Shown here: positions 1-9,490 of the stretch, one piece after another
Layout of the letters: every line of letters begins with the position of its first letter
Numbering within the stretch: the stretch's first letter is position 1
From: Bordetella parapertussis
GTDB taxonomy: Bacteria > Pseudomonadota > Gammaproteobacteria > Burkholderiales > Burkholderiaceae_A
Direction of reading: 5' to 3'
DNA length: 64,000 nt
Assembly (NCBI GenBank): GCA_945901825.1
Contig: CAMDMC010000001.1
Span: 124,001-188,000, forward strand
Position numbers and translations under genes: made by a program
Notes under the pieces: model-generated
What the model saw: only the letters and a program-made list of their open reading frames with translations
Told to the model about the DNA's origin: nothing
Databases searched by the model: none

Positions 1-469
1 CGGTGACCACCTTGACGGCGGCTGGGCTCGCCCATTCCGACGCCGAGGTTATTGGGCAGGCCGCGGTGGCTACGGAGGCCTCAGGGTTTGCACAGAGCAG
101 CTCTGCCATCTCGTTGAGCAGCTGGGCGGGCATGAGAGGCTCATCGCCTTGCAGGTTCACCATAATCTGATCGTCAGCAGCCTTCAGCAGGGTGGCAACC
201 TCAACAAGCCGGTCGGTGCCACTTGCATGGTCTGGCCTGGTTTTCACGAGATGCAACCGGCCTGCCTGAGCTAAATCGTTCGAACTCTTAATGCAGTCCG
301 AGATGGCATCGTCATCGAAGGCAAGCACAACCTGATCCGCCTCCGATCGCAGTGCGGCCCTTGCAACATGAACAATCATGGGCGCATCCCCAATTGGCTG
401 CAACAGCTTGTCTGGGAGACGGCTTGAGGCGCGTCGAGCCGGAATACAGACCCAGAACTTAGGGGGCAT
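1..469 (-). CDS. kdsB: 3-deoxy-manno-octulosonate cytidylyltransferase (CMP-KDO synthetase), 3' end outside window
   Basis: This cytosolic enzyme activates KDO with CTP for inner-core lipopolysaccharide synthesis. About 156 N-terminal residues are visible. The product opens with the nucleotide-binding signature IPARRASSRLPDKLL near residues 9-23, and NLQGDEPL lies near residue 103; both are typical of the KdsB sugar-nucleotidyltransferase fold. The ATG at 469 overlaps the stop of the Trm112-family gene by 11 bases, as expected in the lpxK-Trm112-kdsB operon of Burkholderiales. The gene runs off the left edge, so its C-terminus cannot be judged. Confidence 0.95.
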   Translation of the reverse strand, partial: MPPKFWVCIPARRASSRLPDKLLQPIGDAPMIVHVARAALRSEADQVVLAFDDDAISDCIKSSNDLAQAGRLHLVKTRPDHASGTDRLVEVATLLKAADDQIMVNLQGDEPLMPAQLLNEMAELLCANPEASVATAACPITSASEWASPAAVKVVT

Positions 470-653
470 CGCTAAGGGCGATTTCTATCTCGGGCATTGC
501 AATAGCCTGCTCCTCAAGAAGAAGGGGTATGCCTCTTTCAATGGGAAAGCCGAGTCGCTCGGCCTTGCATACGAGCATGGCGCGACCGGCAGCCCAGTGC
601 AAGGGCTGATGACAGCATGGGCAGATCAGTATTTCAAGCAGTTTTCCATCCAT
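459..653 (-). CDS. Trm112 family zinc-ribbon protein (YcaR-like)
   Basis: This is a 64-residue protein of the Trm112/UPF0434 family. It starts LLEILICPCC (residues 5-14), a Cys cluster of the zinc ribbon type, with another Cys near residue 29 and the family-typical FPIERGIPLLL segment. Relatives act as small partners or activators of methyltransferases in eukaryotes and archaea; the bacterial role is not settled. It overlaps the end of lpxK by 20 bases and the start of kdsB by 11, so the three are very likely one transcript. Confidence 0.9.
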   Translation of the reverse strand: MDGKLLEILICPCCHQPLHWAAGRAMLVCKAERLGFPIERGIPLLLEEQAIAMPEIEIALSDAP

Positions 654-1995
654 TTAAAAACTCCAGAGATGACGGTTCCATGGACAGTTCAAGTTGTAGT
701 GCCCACCATTCTATGACGTCAGGCAGCCCGCTGGGATGAGGGCCTTGCCAGGCAAACTTAACCGCATCTTTCTCCGTGGTTAGAAGGATGCAGTTATCGG
801 GAAGTTTCTCGTCCTGCAGCCAGGCGAGCACGGCCTGCAGAGGGTTTGAGTGGTGGTTGGGTAGTTCGAGCGTGCGGTGCACGGGCAGGCCTAGTGCCTT
901 GAGGCTTTCAAAAAATGCATGGGGCTGGGCAATGCCGGCGGCCGCCACAATGGGCCGCTCGCTGGTTTTGAACCTTTGGCAGCCTTCTTCAAGGCTCAGG
1001 CTTTCTTCACAAAGACTTAACTTATGCCCCGAGTCTTGGTCGCTGGGGTCGGGAAGAAGGCCTAGGCGTGTCCAGCAGGCCGCTGAACGGCTGATTGCGA
1101 GCCGGTTGGGGCTGGGTTGGCCTTTGGATTCGAAGAGCTCTTGAAAGGTCTGGCCCTTGGGGTGGGCCATTACGAGCGGCGCGGAATGAGAATGGGGGTC
1201 TGGGTCGCCCAAATTACCCAAAGATAGATTCCATTTTTGGGCGAGCGCCTTCGTCCATGGCATGCGCAGAGGCCCATAGGGCAGGCAATGCCCGTTGCCA
1301 AGTCCTCGTTGATCAAAAAGAAGGACTCGAACATCGGGGTTGAGGCTCGTCTGAGACAGCCCATCGTCGAGCAGCCAGAGCGTGGTTTCGGGAAAGTGCT
1401 GCCGCAGTTTGGCAGCAGCCAGGTAACGGTCTTGCCCAATGGCCACCGGAACCTTCGCACGCAAGGCAATAAGCCAAGGCTCGTCGCCGGTTGCCTCAGG
1501 CGAGACGAGCAGACCCGTGGCGGGGTCCTTGCAGTCGGGCCCCAGGACGAGTTCGCTCTGGCGCAAAGCCCTGGGCCCACCGCGTTTGTAACCACGACTA
1601 AGCACGGCAACCTGATGACCTTGCTGCCTTAAGGTCTTGGCCAAATGAATGACCAGCGGGGTCTTGCCCGTGCCACCAACAATCAGATTTCCAACGGCAA
1701 TCGTAAGGCCCTTTGGAATCTTCGGCGCCTTCTGCTGAAGGGTCTGACGCCGGCGGGCCTCAAGCCGCGTCAGCTGGCTCAGACCGTATAAAAAAGGCAG
1801 GCCTGCAAGCCAAAGAACGGCAGAGGCCCACCTGGCCCGAAGCAGTCGTCGTTGCAGACTGCGCTTTAAAAGGGCCGGCGCAAGCTCTGGCGAAGGTAAT
1901 GGTCGAAAAGGGCTTGGTGCCGTATCAGCGAACCAATGAAGCCATAGCCGCTGTTTCAGACGATGCAGGGTAAGATCGGTGACGGTGGGAAGCAT
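634..1995 (-). CDS. lpxK: tetraacyldisaccharide 4'-kinase
   Basis: LpxK phosphorylates the 4' position of the lipid A disaccharide at the inner membrane. The P-loop GGTGKT lies at residues 107-112 after AVGNLIV, followed by LSRGYKR and LLDDGLS, all family signatures. A hydrophobic segment near residues 57-73 would be the membrane anchor. At 453 residues it is about 100 longer than usual: the P-loop sits roughly 50 residues later than normal, and a polar stretch in the second half looks inserted. No good ribosome site precedes the ATG at 1995, so the true start could be internal. exbB and exbD, usual upstream neighbours in this order, are absent. Confidence 0.92.
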   Translation of the reverse strand: MLPTVTDLTLHRLKQRLWLHWFADTAPSPFRPLPSPELAPALLKRSLQRRLLRARWASAVLWLAGLPFLYGLSQLTRLEARRRQTLQQKAPKIPKGLTIAVGNLIVGGTGKTPLVIHLAKTLRQQGHQVAVLSRGYKRGGPRALRQSELVLGPDCKDPATGLLVSPEATGDEPWLIALRAKVPVAIGQDRYLAAAKLRQHFPETTLWLLDDGLSQTSLNPDVRVLLFDQRGLGNGHCLPYGPLRMPWTKALAQKWNLSLGNLGDPDPHSHSAPLVMAHPKGQTFQELFESKGQPSPNRLAISRSAACWTRLGLLPDPSDQDSGHKLSLCEESLSLEEGCQRFKTSERPIVAAAGIAQPHAFFESLKALGLPVHRTLELPNHHSNPLQAVLAWLQDEKLPDNCILLTTEKDAVKFAWQGPHPSGLPDVIEWWALQLELSMEPSSLEFLNGWKTA

Positions 1996-2365
1996 GAGGC
2001 TGTCGGATGCGGGCTCGTTGTGCCGACTGATAAGCGGTTGGCTCGGTCTTGATCTCGGCCTCTAATAGTAGTCGCTGAACCCCCCAAGAGCCTGTGGATA
2101 ACTCTGTGGATAGTGAGCTCGTGGAGCTAAAAGACTGAGTTTCTTAAGTTTTTTTGGATCGTTTGACAAGTTTTAAAACGCTTGTTCTCAATACAATGCC
2201 CAAGTTTTTATAAAAATAAAATTCATTAAATCAATGAGTTACTTAGAAAAATATTGGTTTTCGGATGAAAGCATGCCAGACTCCCTGAAAAATAGGGGAA
2301 TCATGACTACCTTTTCAGGCCCCAGGCCATCTCTGTGGGTAAGTCCGACAGAAGGGCTGAGCTAG
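1996..2365. other. AT-rich divergent intergenic region between lpxK and xseA
   Basis: These 370 bases hold no open reading frame that I believe. The left half has two DnaA-box-like 9-mers. Positions 2140-2280 are strongly AT-rich with several A and T runs. A TTGACA hexamer occurs at 2163-2168, but no well-spaced -10 follows (TACAAT at 2192-2197 is 23 bases away), so I do not call a promoter there. Promoters for both lpxK and xseA must lie in this region. Confidence 0.6.
2093..2113 (-). promoter_or_regulatory. two tandem DnaA-box-like sites
   Basis: TGTGGATAA at 2093-2101 is an exact complement of the consensus DnaA box TTATCCACA. TGTGGATAG at 2105-2113 differs at one base. Both have the same orientation, 12 bases start to start, and lie just before the AT-rich part of the lpxK-xseA gap. 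They could be DnaA regulatory sites. An origin is possible, but dnaA, dnaN, gidA and rpmH are not in the window. Confidence 0.4.
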
Positions 2366-3601
2366 ATGGGGGGTTTTCAGCCGCCCGAGGGCGAGCAGGG
2401 GCCACCCGCCGTAAGCGTTTCCGTGCTCAATCGTATGGTGGCGCAGATGCTCTCGCAACGGCTTCCGCTTGTTCGGCTTCAGGCCGAAATTAGCCAGTGC
2501 ACCCGAGCCTCCAGCGGCCATTGTTACTTGGTTCTTAAAGACGATCAGGCCAGTCTGCGGGCCGTCATGTTTCGACGGGAACTCGCGGAGTCGGCTGTTC
2601 AGCCTACGGAGGGCCTGGCGGTCGAGGCGCTTGCTGCACCGGGTCTTTATGAGCCCAAGGGGGAATTTCAGGTCAGGCTTCTTGCCTTAAAGCCCCAGGG
2701 GCAGGGGAGCTTGTTTGAGATTTTTCAGCGGCTAAAGGCCCGGCTTGAGGCCGAAGGGCTTTTTTCCGCCGAGCGAAAGAAGCCCTTTCCTCAGAGGGTG
2801 CGCAGGCTGGCTCTTGTGACCTCGGCCCAGGCAGCGGCACTGCGCGATATTCTTATCACCGTTCGGCGCCTTGGCCCGAGGCTTGAGGTTGCCTTGTACC
2901 CCTGCCTGGTTCAAGGCGCTGCGGCTCCAAAATCCATTCTTGCGGCATGGCGGCGAGCCGAGGCTAGCCAGCCCGATGCCGTTATTCTTTCAAGAGGAGG
3001 GGGAAGCCTGGAAGACCTTTGGGCCTTTAACGATGAGGAACTTGTGCGTGCGGTGGCTCAATGCCCTCATTACACAATTGCCGGCGTGGGGCATGAGACC
3101 GACACAAGCCTTGTTGACTTTGCTGCTGACCACCGGGCTGCAACACCCACAGCCGCTGCAGCCTGGGCCTGCCAGCGGGAGGCAGAGTACGACGAGCGTC
3201 TTGTAAGCCTTAGCAGGCTTCTACGGCGGAGCATTGAACAAGGTCTTCGAAACGCCCAGCAGAGGCTTGATCTTGCCGACAGGGCCTTGCCTAATCCGCG
3301 GCACCGTGTTCAGGCATGGGCGCGTCGCCTAGAGCAGGGCCGAACCGACTTTCAACGCGCGATGCGCATGCGTCTTCGTGAGAGCCAGATGGCATGGCAG
3401 CGACAACAGCAAAGACTTCAAAGCCTAAGCCCCACAGGCATTTTGTCGCGGGGCTATTGCCTAGCCTACGATGCCGATGGAGGTCTCGTGAGCCAGGTGC
3501 GAGGACTTCATCCGGGAGCGGACCTTAAGTTACAGTTCGTCGATGGCCTTGCTTTAAACAAGGTTATTTCGGTGATTCCCGATAGCCCTCCGGGTCGTTA
3601 A
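2366..3601 (+). CDS. xseA: exodeoxyribonuclease VII large subunit
   Basis: This is the large subunit of the single-strand exonuclease VII, which trims ssDNA in repair and recombination. The N-terminal OB-fold (about residues 18-115) begins VSVSVLNRMVAQMLSQ. The catalytic part carries LSRGGGSLEDLWAFNDE and GVGHETDTSLVDFAADHRA, family signatures. At 411 residues it is slightly short of the usual 430-460. An AAGGG ribosome site lies about 10 bases before the ATG at 2366. It is followed by sodB, a common neighbour in Burkholderiales. The small subunit xseB is not nearby. Confidence 0.96.
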   Translation: MGGFQPPEGEQGPPAVSVSVLNRMVAQMLSQRLPLVRLQAEISQCTRASSGHCYLVLKDDQASLRAVMFRRELAESAVQPTEGLAVEALAAPGLYEPKGEFQVRLLALKPQGQGSLFEIFQRLKARLEAEGLFSAERKKPFPQRVRRLALVTSAQAAALRDILITVRRLGPRLEVALYPCLVQGAAAPKSILAAWRRAEASQPDAVILSRGGGSLEDLWAFNDEELVRAVAQCPHYTIAGVGHETDTSLVDFAADHRAATPTAAAAWACQREAEYDERLVSLSRLLRRSIEQGLRNAQQRLDLADRALPNPRHRVQAWARRLEQGRTDFQRAMRMRLRESQMAWQRQQQRLQSLSPTGILSRGYCLAYDADGGLVSQVRGLHPGADLKLQFVDGLALNKVISVIPDSPPGR

Positions 3602-3710
3602 TCTTCCGTCCGTCGCATAATGCAACCTTGCCCGTCAAAAAGTGCAGCGCAAGTTGCAGGCGGGCAGGCTTCTCATCCCTTCAGAAAACCTCAATGAGTG
3701 GAGTTTCGTC

Positions 3711-4295
3711 ATGGAACATGTCCTTCCCGCCTTACCTTATGCCATGGACGCCTTGTCCCCCCATATTTCCAAGGAGACCTTGGAGTACCACTATGGCAAG
3801 CACCATCAAACCTATGTCACCAATTTAAATAACCTGATCAAGGGCACCGAGTTTGAGTCAAGCAACCTTGAGGAGATTGTGAAGCGCTCAAGCGGCGGCA
3901 TTTTCAATAACGCCGCTCAGGTTTGGAATCACACTTTTTACTGGAATGGCCTTGCTCCTCAGGCCGGTGGCAATCCCTCTGGTGATCTTCTTAAGGCCAT
4001 CGAGTCAAAGTGGTCAAGTTTCGACGGGTTTAAAGAGGCCTTTACCAAGAGTGCCATTGGTAACTTTGGCTCAGGCTGGACTTGGCTGGTTCGAAAGGCA
4101 GACGGAAGTCTCGATATTGTGAATACCAGTAACGCTGCAACGCCCCTTACCGGTGATGACAAGCCGCTTCTTACTTGCGATGTCTGGGAGCACGCCTACT
4201 ACGTCGACTACCGTAACCGCAGGCCTGACTACCTGGGTGCCTTCTGGGCGCTTGCGAACTGGGATTTTGCTGCGAAGAACCTAGCAGAAGCCTAA
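3711..4295 (+). CDS. sodB: superoxide dismutase [Fe]
   Basis: This cytosolic enzyme converts superoxide to oxygen and hydrogen peroxide. The 194-residue length fits the family if translation starts at the ATG at 3711, which has GTGGAG 7 bases upstream; the frame is open further upstream, but that part does not resemble SOD. Metal ligands are visible as His27, His74, Asp157 and His161 (in DVWEHAYY). Gln70 in AAQVWNH is the residue typical of iron rather than manganese enzymes. It lies 109 bases after xseA on the same strand. Confidence 0.97.
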   Translation: MEHVLPALPYAMDALSPHISKETLEYHYGKHHQTYVTNLNNLIKGTEFESSNLEEIVKRSSGGIFNNAAQVWNHTFYWNGLAPQAGGNPSGDLLKAIESKWSSFDGFKEAFTKSAIGNFGSGWTWLVRKADGSLDIVNTSNAATPLTGDDKPLLTCDVWEHAYYVDYRNRRPDYLGAFWALANWDFAAKNLAEA

Positions 4296-4322
4296 GGCTA
4301 ACAAGGCCTTCGTCCTCAACTG

Positions 4323-4353
4323 CCTTGCCCCTGCGGATCATGCAGGGACAAGG
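4323..4353. terminator. hairpin between convergent sodB and DUF192 gene
   Basis: A 12-base stem with one C-A mismatch (arms 4323-4334 and 4342-4353) encloses a 7-base loop. It sits between two convergent stop codons, so it probably ends one or both transcripts. No long T run follows, which lowers confidence in an intrinsic terminator. Confidence 0.5.
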
Positions 4354-4360
4354 CCTTAGG

Positions 4361-4870
4361 TTAAAGACCTGATGCCCGGGTGGTTGGCAGGCCTTGCACC
4401 AAGTCTCCTACCCCTATGCCCCGTTGGCGAAACCAGCCCTTTTCCATTTCCAGTGCGTAGGTCACCGGACTGCGCGCGCAGTGACTGGTCTCGGTGAAGG
4501 GCTCCATGGACTCAATGTTCACGATGCGCCCCTGCGGGTCAATGAAGGCGACTGACAAGGCAAGTGGCGTGTTCTTCATCCACATGCAGTAACGCTCTGG
4601 CTTGGCAAAAACGAAGACCATGCCATGGTCTTCTTTTAAAGCCTGTCTAAACATAAGGCCTCGTTGTTGCAGAACCGGCGTGTCGGCGACTTCTGCCTTG
4701 GCCGAGACGTCGTTTATTCGCAGACTCACGTACTTAAAAAGTACGTGCGGATCCTTCGCCAGCGCAACACCATGAGCAAGGCCAAGCCCCAAAAGCAGCG
4801 CAGCGCAGAAGGCGCGGAATCTTTTTATGCCGCGGGCAGGTTTCGTAAGCGGAGTAAACTTTTGGTTCAT
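4361..4870 (-). CDS. DUF192 family exported protein
   Basis: This 169-residue protein of the DUF192 family has no settled function. From the ATG at 4870 it has a signal peptide: a basic stretch near residue 10-17, then [13 protein letters not shown], then a likely cleavage after VALA. The family core follows, including [16 protein letters not shown] and [17 protein letters not shown]. The frame is open to 4984, but those extra residues would bury the signal peptide, so I chose 4870. It is divergent from icd with only 25 bases between starts, and the pair is a familiar neighbourhood in Burkholderiales. Confidence 0.88.
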   Translation of the reverse strand: MNQKFTPLTKPARGIKRFRAFCAALLLGLGLAHGVALAKDPHVLFKYVSLRINDVSAKAEVADTPVLQQRGLMFRQALKEDHGMVFVFAKPERYCMWMKNTPLALSVAFIDPQGRIVNIESMEPFTETSHCARSPVTYALEMEKGWFRQRGIGVGDLVQGLPTTRASGL

Positions 4871-4895
4871 TGTTAATTTCACGAAGGGAGTGGCT

Positions 4896-6149
4896 GTGTC
4901 TAGCAAAATTGTCAGGCCGAATCGCGGCGAAAAAATTACGGTGAATACCGATTTCTCGCTCAATGTACCCGATGAACCGATCATTCCCTACATCGAGGGC
5001 GACGGTACCGGCGTTGACATCAGCCCTGTCATGATTAAAGTGGTGGACGCGGCTGTTGAGAAGGCTTACGGTGGCAAAAGAAAAATAGCCTGGATGGAGA
5101 TCTTCTGCGGCGAGAAGTCAACCAAGATCTATGGGCCCGATGTCTGGCTGCCCGAGGAGACTCTTGAGGCGCTGAAGGATTACGTTGTCTCCATAAAAGG
5201 GCCGCTGACCACCCCCGTGGGCGGTGGTATTCGCTCCCTTAATGTTGCGCTTCGCCAGCAACTAGACCTCTACGTCTGTCTTCGTCCCGTTCACTACTTC
5301 ACGGGCGTACCAAGCCCATTGCGAGAACCCGAGAAGGTTGAAATGGTTATCTTCCGGGAGAATTCTGAGGACATTTATGCCGGTATTGAATACGCTGCAG
5401 AGTCCCCAGAGGCCAAAAAGCTTATTCAAATTCTTATTAACGATTTTGGGGTTAAAAAAATTCGTTTTCCCCAGACGTCGGGCATCGGCATCAAGCCCGT
5501 CTCGCGCGAGGGGACCGAGCGGCTGGTGCGCAAGGCGCTTCAATACGCCATTGACAACGATAAGCCCAGCGTTACCTTGGTTCACAAGGGCAACATCATG
5601 AAATACACCGAAGGTGGTTTTCGTGACTGGGGCTATGGCCTGGCTCAGAAAGAGTTCGGTGCCCAGCTCATTGACGGTGGGCCGTGGTGCGAATTCAAGA
5701 ACCCTAAGACGGGGCAGTCCATCGTGGTAAAAGACTCTATTGCAGACGCCTTCTTGCAGCAGATTCTGCTTCGTCCCTCCGAGTACAGCGTTATTGCTAC
5801 GCTTAATTTAAATGGCGATTACATCTCCGATGCCCTGGCTGCGCAGGTGGGTGGTATTGGTATTGCTCCGGGTGCAAACATGTCTGACAGCGTTGCCATG
5901 TTTGAGGCGACCCATGGGACGGCTCCGAAGTACGCCGGCAAGGACTACGTAAACCCGGGATCCCTCATTCTCTCAGCCGAAATGATGCTTCGTCATATGG
6001 GCTGGGTTGAGGCAGCGGACAGCATCATTCACGCCATGGAAAAAGCCATTGCTACGAAAAAGGTTACCTACGACTTTGCCAGGCTAATGCAGGGTTCAAC
6101 CCAAGTCTCTTGCTCGGAGTTTGGGAAGGTCATGATTGACCAGCTTTAA
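4896..6149 (+). CDS. icd: isocitrate dehydrogenase (NADP+)
   Basis: This is the TCA-cycle enzyme converting isocitrate to 2-oxoglutarate with NADP+ reduction. It is 417 residues from the GTG at 4896, which has AAGGGAG 5 bases upstream. The sequence carries [39 protein letters not shown] (Ser in this loop is the phosphorylatable position in E. coli Icd) and [13 protein letters not shown]. An upstream ATG at 4827 keeps the frame open, but the extra residues lie inside the DUF192 signal-peptide region and do not resemble Icd. Confidence 0.97.
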   Translation: MSSKIVRPNRGEKITVNTDFSLNVPDEPIIPYIEGDGTGVDISPVMIKVVDAAVEKAYGGKRKIAWMEIFCGEKSTKIYGPDVWLPEETLEALKDYVVSIKGPLTTPVGGGIRSLNVALRQQLDLYVCLRPVHYFTGVPSPLREPEKVEMVIFRENSEDIYAGIEYAAESPEAKKLIQILINDFGVKKIRFPQTSGIGIKPVSREGTERLVRKALQYAIDNDKPSVTLVHKGNIMKYTEGGFRDWGYGLAQKEFGAQLIDGGPWCEFKNPKTGQSIVVKDSIADAFLQQILLRPSEYSVIATLNLNGDYISDALAAQVGGIGIAPGANMSDSVAMFEATHGTAPKYAGKDYVNPGSLILSAEMMLRHMGWVEAADSIIHAMEKAIATKKVTYDFARLMQGSTQVSCSEFGKVMIDQL

Positions 6150-6170
6150 AGCGACTGGCGTCTCGCATAA

Positions 6171-6206
6171 AAAAACCCCGGCGACCATTCGGCGACCGGG
6201 GTTTTA
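6171..6206. terminator. bidirectional rho-independent terminator after icd
   Basis: AAAACCCCGG (6173-6182) pairs with CCGGGGTTTT (6197-6206) across a 14-base loop. A and T runs on both sides let it work for icd and for the convergent cold-shock gene. Confidence 0.9.
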
Positions 6207-6237
6207 AAAATAAAGAAACCTTCTTGTGACTCGGGAA

Positions 6238-6444
6238 TTAACCCTGAGGCACGATGTTCGAAGCCTGTTTTCCTTTAGGCCCTTGAACGATATCGAACTG
6301 AACCTTTTGGCCTTCCTTTAAAGAACGGAATCCGTTGGTTTGGATTGCTGAGAAATGAGCGAATACATCTTCGCCGCCTTCATCAGGAGTAATAAAGCCA
6401 AAACCTTTGGCGTCGTTGAACCACTTGACTGTACCTGTAGACAT
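6238..6444 (-). CDS. cold-shock domain protein (CspA family)
   Basis: This is a 68-residue single cold-shock domain, a nucleic-acid chaperone. [15 protein letters not shown] holds the RNP1 motif KGFGFI, and VFAHFSAI holds RNP2. The ATG at 6444 has a clear GAGGTGG site about 8 bases upstream. The ORF extends nine codons further, but no Csp-like sequence lies there. The region up to clpS (about 240 bases) leaves room for a long 5' leader, common in cold-regulated csp genes, though I cannot show one. The csp-clpS-clpA arrangement is common in proteobacteria. Confidence 0.95.
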   Translation of the reverse strand: MSTGTVKWFNDAKGFGFITPDEGGEDVFAHFSAIQTNGFRSLKEGQKVQFDIVQGPKGKQASNIVPQG

Positions 6445-6687
6445 ACTTCTAACCACCTCACAAAAAAACAAATAAAACGCACGTCAAGAGGCCAACTTCG
6501 GAAAGAAACCTGTCAATATCAAGCGATAAAAACAGCCTTCGCGCACCTTGCGCCGTACCTTTGAGGCATGCGAGCCACGAACCACGCACTAATATAGGGT
6601 AATGCAAGCGGTTTGTCCAACCTTATTCACGCTTTAAAATCAAGTTTTTGCATCCACATTCTTAGGAAAAAACTGGCAAGCTTGAGT

Positions 6688-7014
6688 ATGTCCTCAAAAC
6701 CCGCCTTGCTACCCGACCAAACTGACCTTCCGGTGCTAGAACGCGAACCCGCGAAAGTCAAGCCCCCACCTCTGTTTACGGTCTATCTGTTGAATGATGA
6801 CTACACCCCGATGGAATTTGTGGTCATAGTCCTGCAAAAATTCTTTTCAATGGGGCGAGATCAGGCCACTCTAGTAATGCTTAAAGTACATCGCGAGGGT
6901 AGAGGGGCGTGCGGAACGTATCCTAAAGAGGTGGCTGAGACGAAGGTTGAGCAGGTTAACGGTTTTTCGCGGATGCATCAGCATCCATTGCAGTGCACCA
7001 TGGAGGAAGCATGA
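6688..7014 (+). CDS. clpS: ATP-dependent Clp protease adaptor ClpS
   Basis: ClpS binds N-degron substrates and hands them to ClpA for ClpAP degradation. The 108-residue product has a flexible proline-rich N-terminal arm, then [16 protein letters not shown], where the LNDD and T-P-M residues line the N-degron pocket, and a HREGRG segment. The start at 6688 gives normal length; the frame is open to 6613, but the additional residues are not ClpS-like. The stop overlaps the clpA ATG by 4 bases, so the two are translationally coupled. Confidence 0.95.
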   Translation: MSSKPALLPDQTDLPVLEREPAKVKPPPLFTVYLLNDDYTPMEFVVIVLQKFFSMGRDQATLVMLKVHREGRGACGTYPKEVAETKVEQVNGFSRMHQHPLQCTMEEA

Positions 7015-9389
7015 TTTCTCAGGAACTCGAAGTTAGTCTGCACATGGCCTTTGTCGAAGCACGGCAGCAAAGGCATGAATTCATAACCGTTGAGCACCTT
7101 TTGCTGGCCTTACTTGACAACCCCTCAGCCTCCGAAATTCTGAAGGCCTGCGCTGTCGATTTTGATCTGTTGCGCAAAAACTTAACGGGGTTTATCTCTG
7201 AGAACACGCCCGTCATTCAGGGCTCAGAAGAGGTGGATACCCAGCCCACGCTGGGCTTCCAGCGGGTTATTCAGCGGGCGATCATGCATGTGCAGTCAAC
7301 CTCAAATGGCAAGAAAGAGGTCACCGGGGCCAATGTGCTCGTTGCCATTTTTGGTGAGAAGGACTCCCATGCTGTGTACTACCTGCACCAGCAGGGCGTT
7401 ACCCGACTCGACGTAGTGAACTTCATTGCCCACGGCATTACCAAAACGCCGCCATCCCAGACCTCCCCGGAGGAGTCTGCTTCAAGCAGTGAAGGGGAGT
7501 CCCCAGCGGGAAACAACTCCTCAGGCTCCGCCTCGTCAAGCTCTGGGCAGCCCTCCGCGCTCGATCAGTACACGCAGAATCTCAACAAACTAGCTAAGGC
7601 TGGAAAAATCGACCCACTCATCGGTCGAGAGCATGAGGTGGAGCGCGTTATTCAGATTCTCTGCCGGCGTCGCAAGAACAATCCCTTGCTTGTTGGTGAG
7701 GCAGGGGTCGGGAAAACAGCCATCGCGGAAGGTCTGGCCTTCCGAATTACGGAAGGCCAGGTCCCCGAGGTGCTTGAGTCTGCCACGGTCTACTCACTTG
7801 ACATGGGGGCCTTGTTGGCGGGGACGAAATACCGCGGCGACTTTGAGCAAAGGCTTAAGGCTGTTCTCAAGCAGCTCAAGGCCGATAAACATGCCGTACT
7901 TTTTATCGATGAAATCCATACGCTCATTGGAGCGGGCTCGGCCTCGGGCGGGACCCTTGATGCCAGCAACTTACTAAAGCCGTCGCTCTCCTCGGGCGCC
8001 CTGCGTTGCATCGGTGCGACCACCTACAGCGAATACCGGGGTATTTTTGAGAAAGACCACGCGCTCTCGCGGCGGTTTCAGAAAATTGACGTGGACGAGC
8101 CCTCGGTCGATCAGACCATTCAAATTCTCAAAGGCCTTAAAACGCGTTTCGAAGAGCATCATGGGGTTCGCTACCAGGCCGGGGCGCTTACTGCAGCCGC
8201 AGAGTTGTCCGCGCGTTACATCAACGATCGACACCTGCCCGATAAGGCCATTGATGTCATCGACGAGGCCGGTGCCGCCCAACGCATACTGCCCAAGAGC
8301 AAGCAAAAGCGGACCATCGGGAAGACGGAAATTGAGGAGATCGTCTCGAAGATTGCCCGTATTCCACCTCAGACCGTGAACACCGACGACCGTCAGGTGC
8401 TTGCCAAACTCGATCGCAACCTTAAGAACGTTGTCTTTGGTCAGGAGGCTGCCATTGATGCCCTTGCTGCCGCAATTAAAATGGCGCGCTCGGGGCTTGG
8501 AAAGCCAGAAAAGCCCATTGGCTCCTTCCTTTTCAGTGGCCCAACTGGTGTTGGTAAGACGGAGGTTGCCCGTCAGCTGGCCTATCTGCTTGGTATCGAG
8601 CTTATTCGCTTTGATATGTCGGAGTACATGGAGCGTCATGCGGTCAGCCGCCTTATTGGGGCGCCCCCGGGATACGTGGGGTTTGACCAGGGTGGCCTGC
8701 TTACCGAAGCAATAACGAAAAAGCCACACGCCGTCTTATTGCTTGACGAAATTGAAAAGGCGCATCCCGATATCTTCAACATTCTGTTGCAGGTTATGGA
8801 CCATGGCACCCTCACCGACAACAATGGGCGCAAGGCCGATTTCCGAAGCGTCATCATTGTCATGACCACCAACGCCGGCGCGGAGATGTTGAACAAGCGC
8901 GTTATCGGCTTTAGTAACTCCCGTGAGGCCGGTGACGAGATGCAAGAGATTAAGCGCATCTTCACGCCCGAGTTCCGCAACCGGCTCGATGCCATCGTCT
9001 CCTTCAAGGCGCTTGATGAAGCCATCATTCTTCGAGTGGTCGATAAGTTTCTTATCGAACTCGAGTCTCAGCTGCAAGACAAGAAGGTCGATGTCGCCTT
9101 CTCCGAGTCCTTGCGTCTATTCCTTGCCAAACAAGGCTTCGACCCTGCCATGGGTGCGCGGCCTATGCAGCGGGTTATTCAGGACAAAATTCGCCGCGCC
9201 TTGGCTGATGAACTGCTTTTTGGCCGGCTGGTTAATGGTGGACGTGTCGATATTGAGCTTGCAGAGGATGGCGAGACTGTCGAGCTGTTTTTCGAGGGTG
9301 ACAAGCCTCCCAAAAAGCCCTCGCCCGGACGCGCCTCAGGCGGCGGAAGTAAGCCGCGACCCAAACGAAAAGAGCCCGCAGAGGTTTGA
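7011..9389 (+). CDS. clpA: ATP-dependent Clp protease ATP-binding subunit ClpA
   Basis: This is the AAA+ unfoldase that feeds ClpP. The 792-residue protein has an N domain (about 1-140), a Ser-rich linker (about 150-180), D1 with Walker A GEAGVGKT near residue 228 and Walker B FIDEIHT, then D2 with GPTGVGKT near residue 510 and [12 protein letters not shown]. The C-terminus is a basic, Pro- and Gly-rich tail. The start at 7011 is MISQELE, overlapping the clpS stop; an in-frame ATG 18 bases earlier is less likely. clpP is not in the window. Confidence 0.97.
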   Translation: MISQELEVSLHMAFVEARQQRHEFITVEHLLLALLDNPSASEILKACAVDFDLLRKNLTGFISENTPVIQGSEEVDTQPTLGFQRVIQRAIMHVQSTSNGKKEVTGANVLVAIFGEKDSHAVYYLHQQGVTRLDVVNFIAHGITKTPPSQTSPEESASSSEGESPAGNNSSGSASSSSGQPSALDQYTQNLNKLAKAGKIDPLIGREHEVERVIQILCRRRKNNPLLVGEAGVGKTAIAEGLAFRITEGQVPEVLESATVYSLDMGALLAGTKYRGDFEQRLKAVLKQLKADKHAVLFIDEIHTLIGAGSASGGTLDASNLLKPSLSSGALRCIGATTYSEYRGIFEKDHALSRRFQKIDVDEPSVDQTIQILKGLKTRFEEHHGVRYQAGALTAAAELSARYINDRHLPDKAIDVIDEAGAAQRILPKSKQKRTIGKTEIEEIVSKIARIPPQTVNTDDRQVLAKLDRNLKNVVFGQEAAIDALAAAIKMARSGLGKPEKPIGSFLFSGPTGVGKTEVARQLAYLLGIELIRFDMSEYMERHAVSRLIGAPPGYVGFDQGGLLTEAITKKPHAVLLLDEIEKAHPDIFNILLQVMDHGTLTDNNGRKADFRSVIIVMTTNAGAEMLNKRVIGFSNSREAGDEMQEIKRIFTPEFRNRLDAIVSFKALDEAIILRVVDKFLIELESQLQDKKVDVAFSESLRLFLAKQGFDPAMGARPMQRVIQDKIRRALADELLFGRLVNGGRVDIELAEDGETVELFFEGDKPPKKPSPGRASGGGSKPRPKRKEPAEV

Positions 9390-9410
9390 GTCCTTGAACC
9401 GGGTTGGTGT

Positions 9411-9450
9411 GACAGAGGGCCGGCTTGTTACAAGCCGGTTTCTGTCATTT
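9411..9450 (+). terminator. hairpin terminator after clpA
   Basis: An outer arm GACAGA/TCTGTC (9411-9416, 9441-9446) encloses an inner stem CCGGCTTG/CAAGCCGG (9420-9427, 9431-9438) with a 3-base loop. It is followed by ATTTTCT and lies 21 bases after the clpA stop. Confidence 0.75.
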
Positions 9451-9490
9451 TCTGCTGGTCTAACGGCCTAGGGTTTACACGGGGGCCGCC

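Noticed and set aside
2163..2197. TTGACA and TACAAT as a promoter for xseA
   Set aside because: The spacing of 23 bases is too long for sigma-70.
7974..8729. 251-residue open frame on the minus strand inside clpA
   Set aside because: It is antisense to the D1-D2 region of a clear clpA gene and has no ribosome site or recognisable domain.
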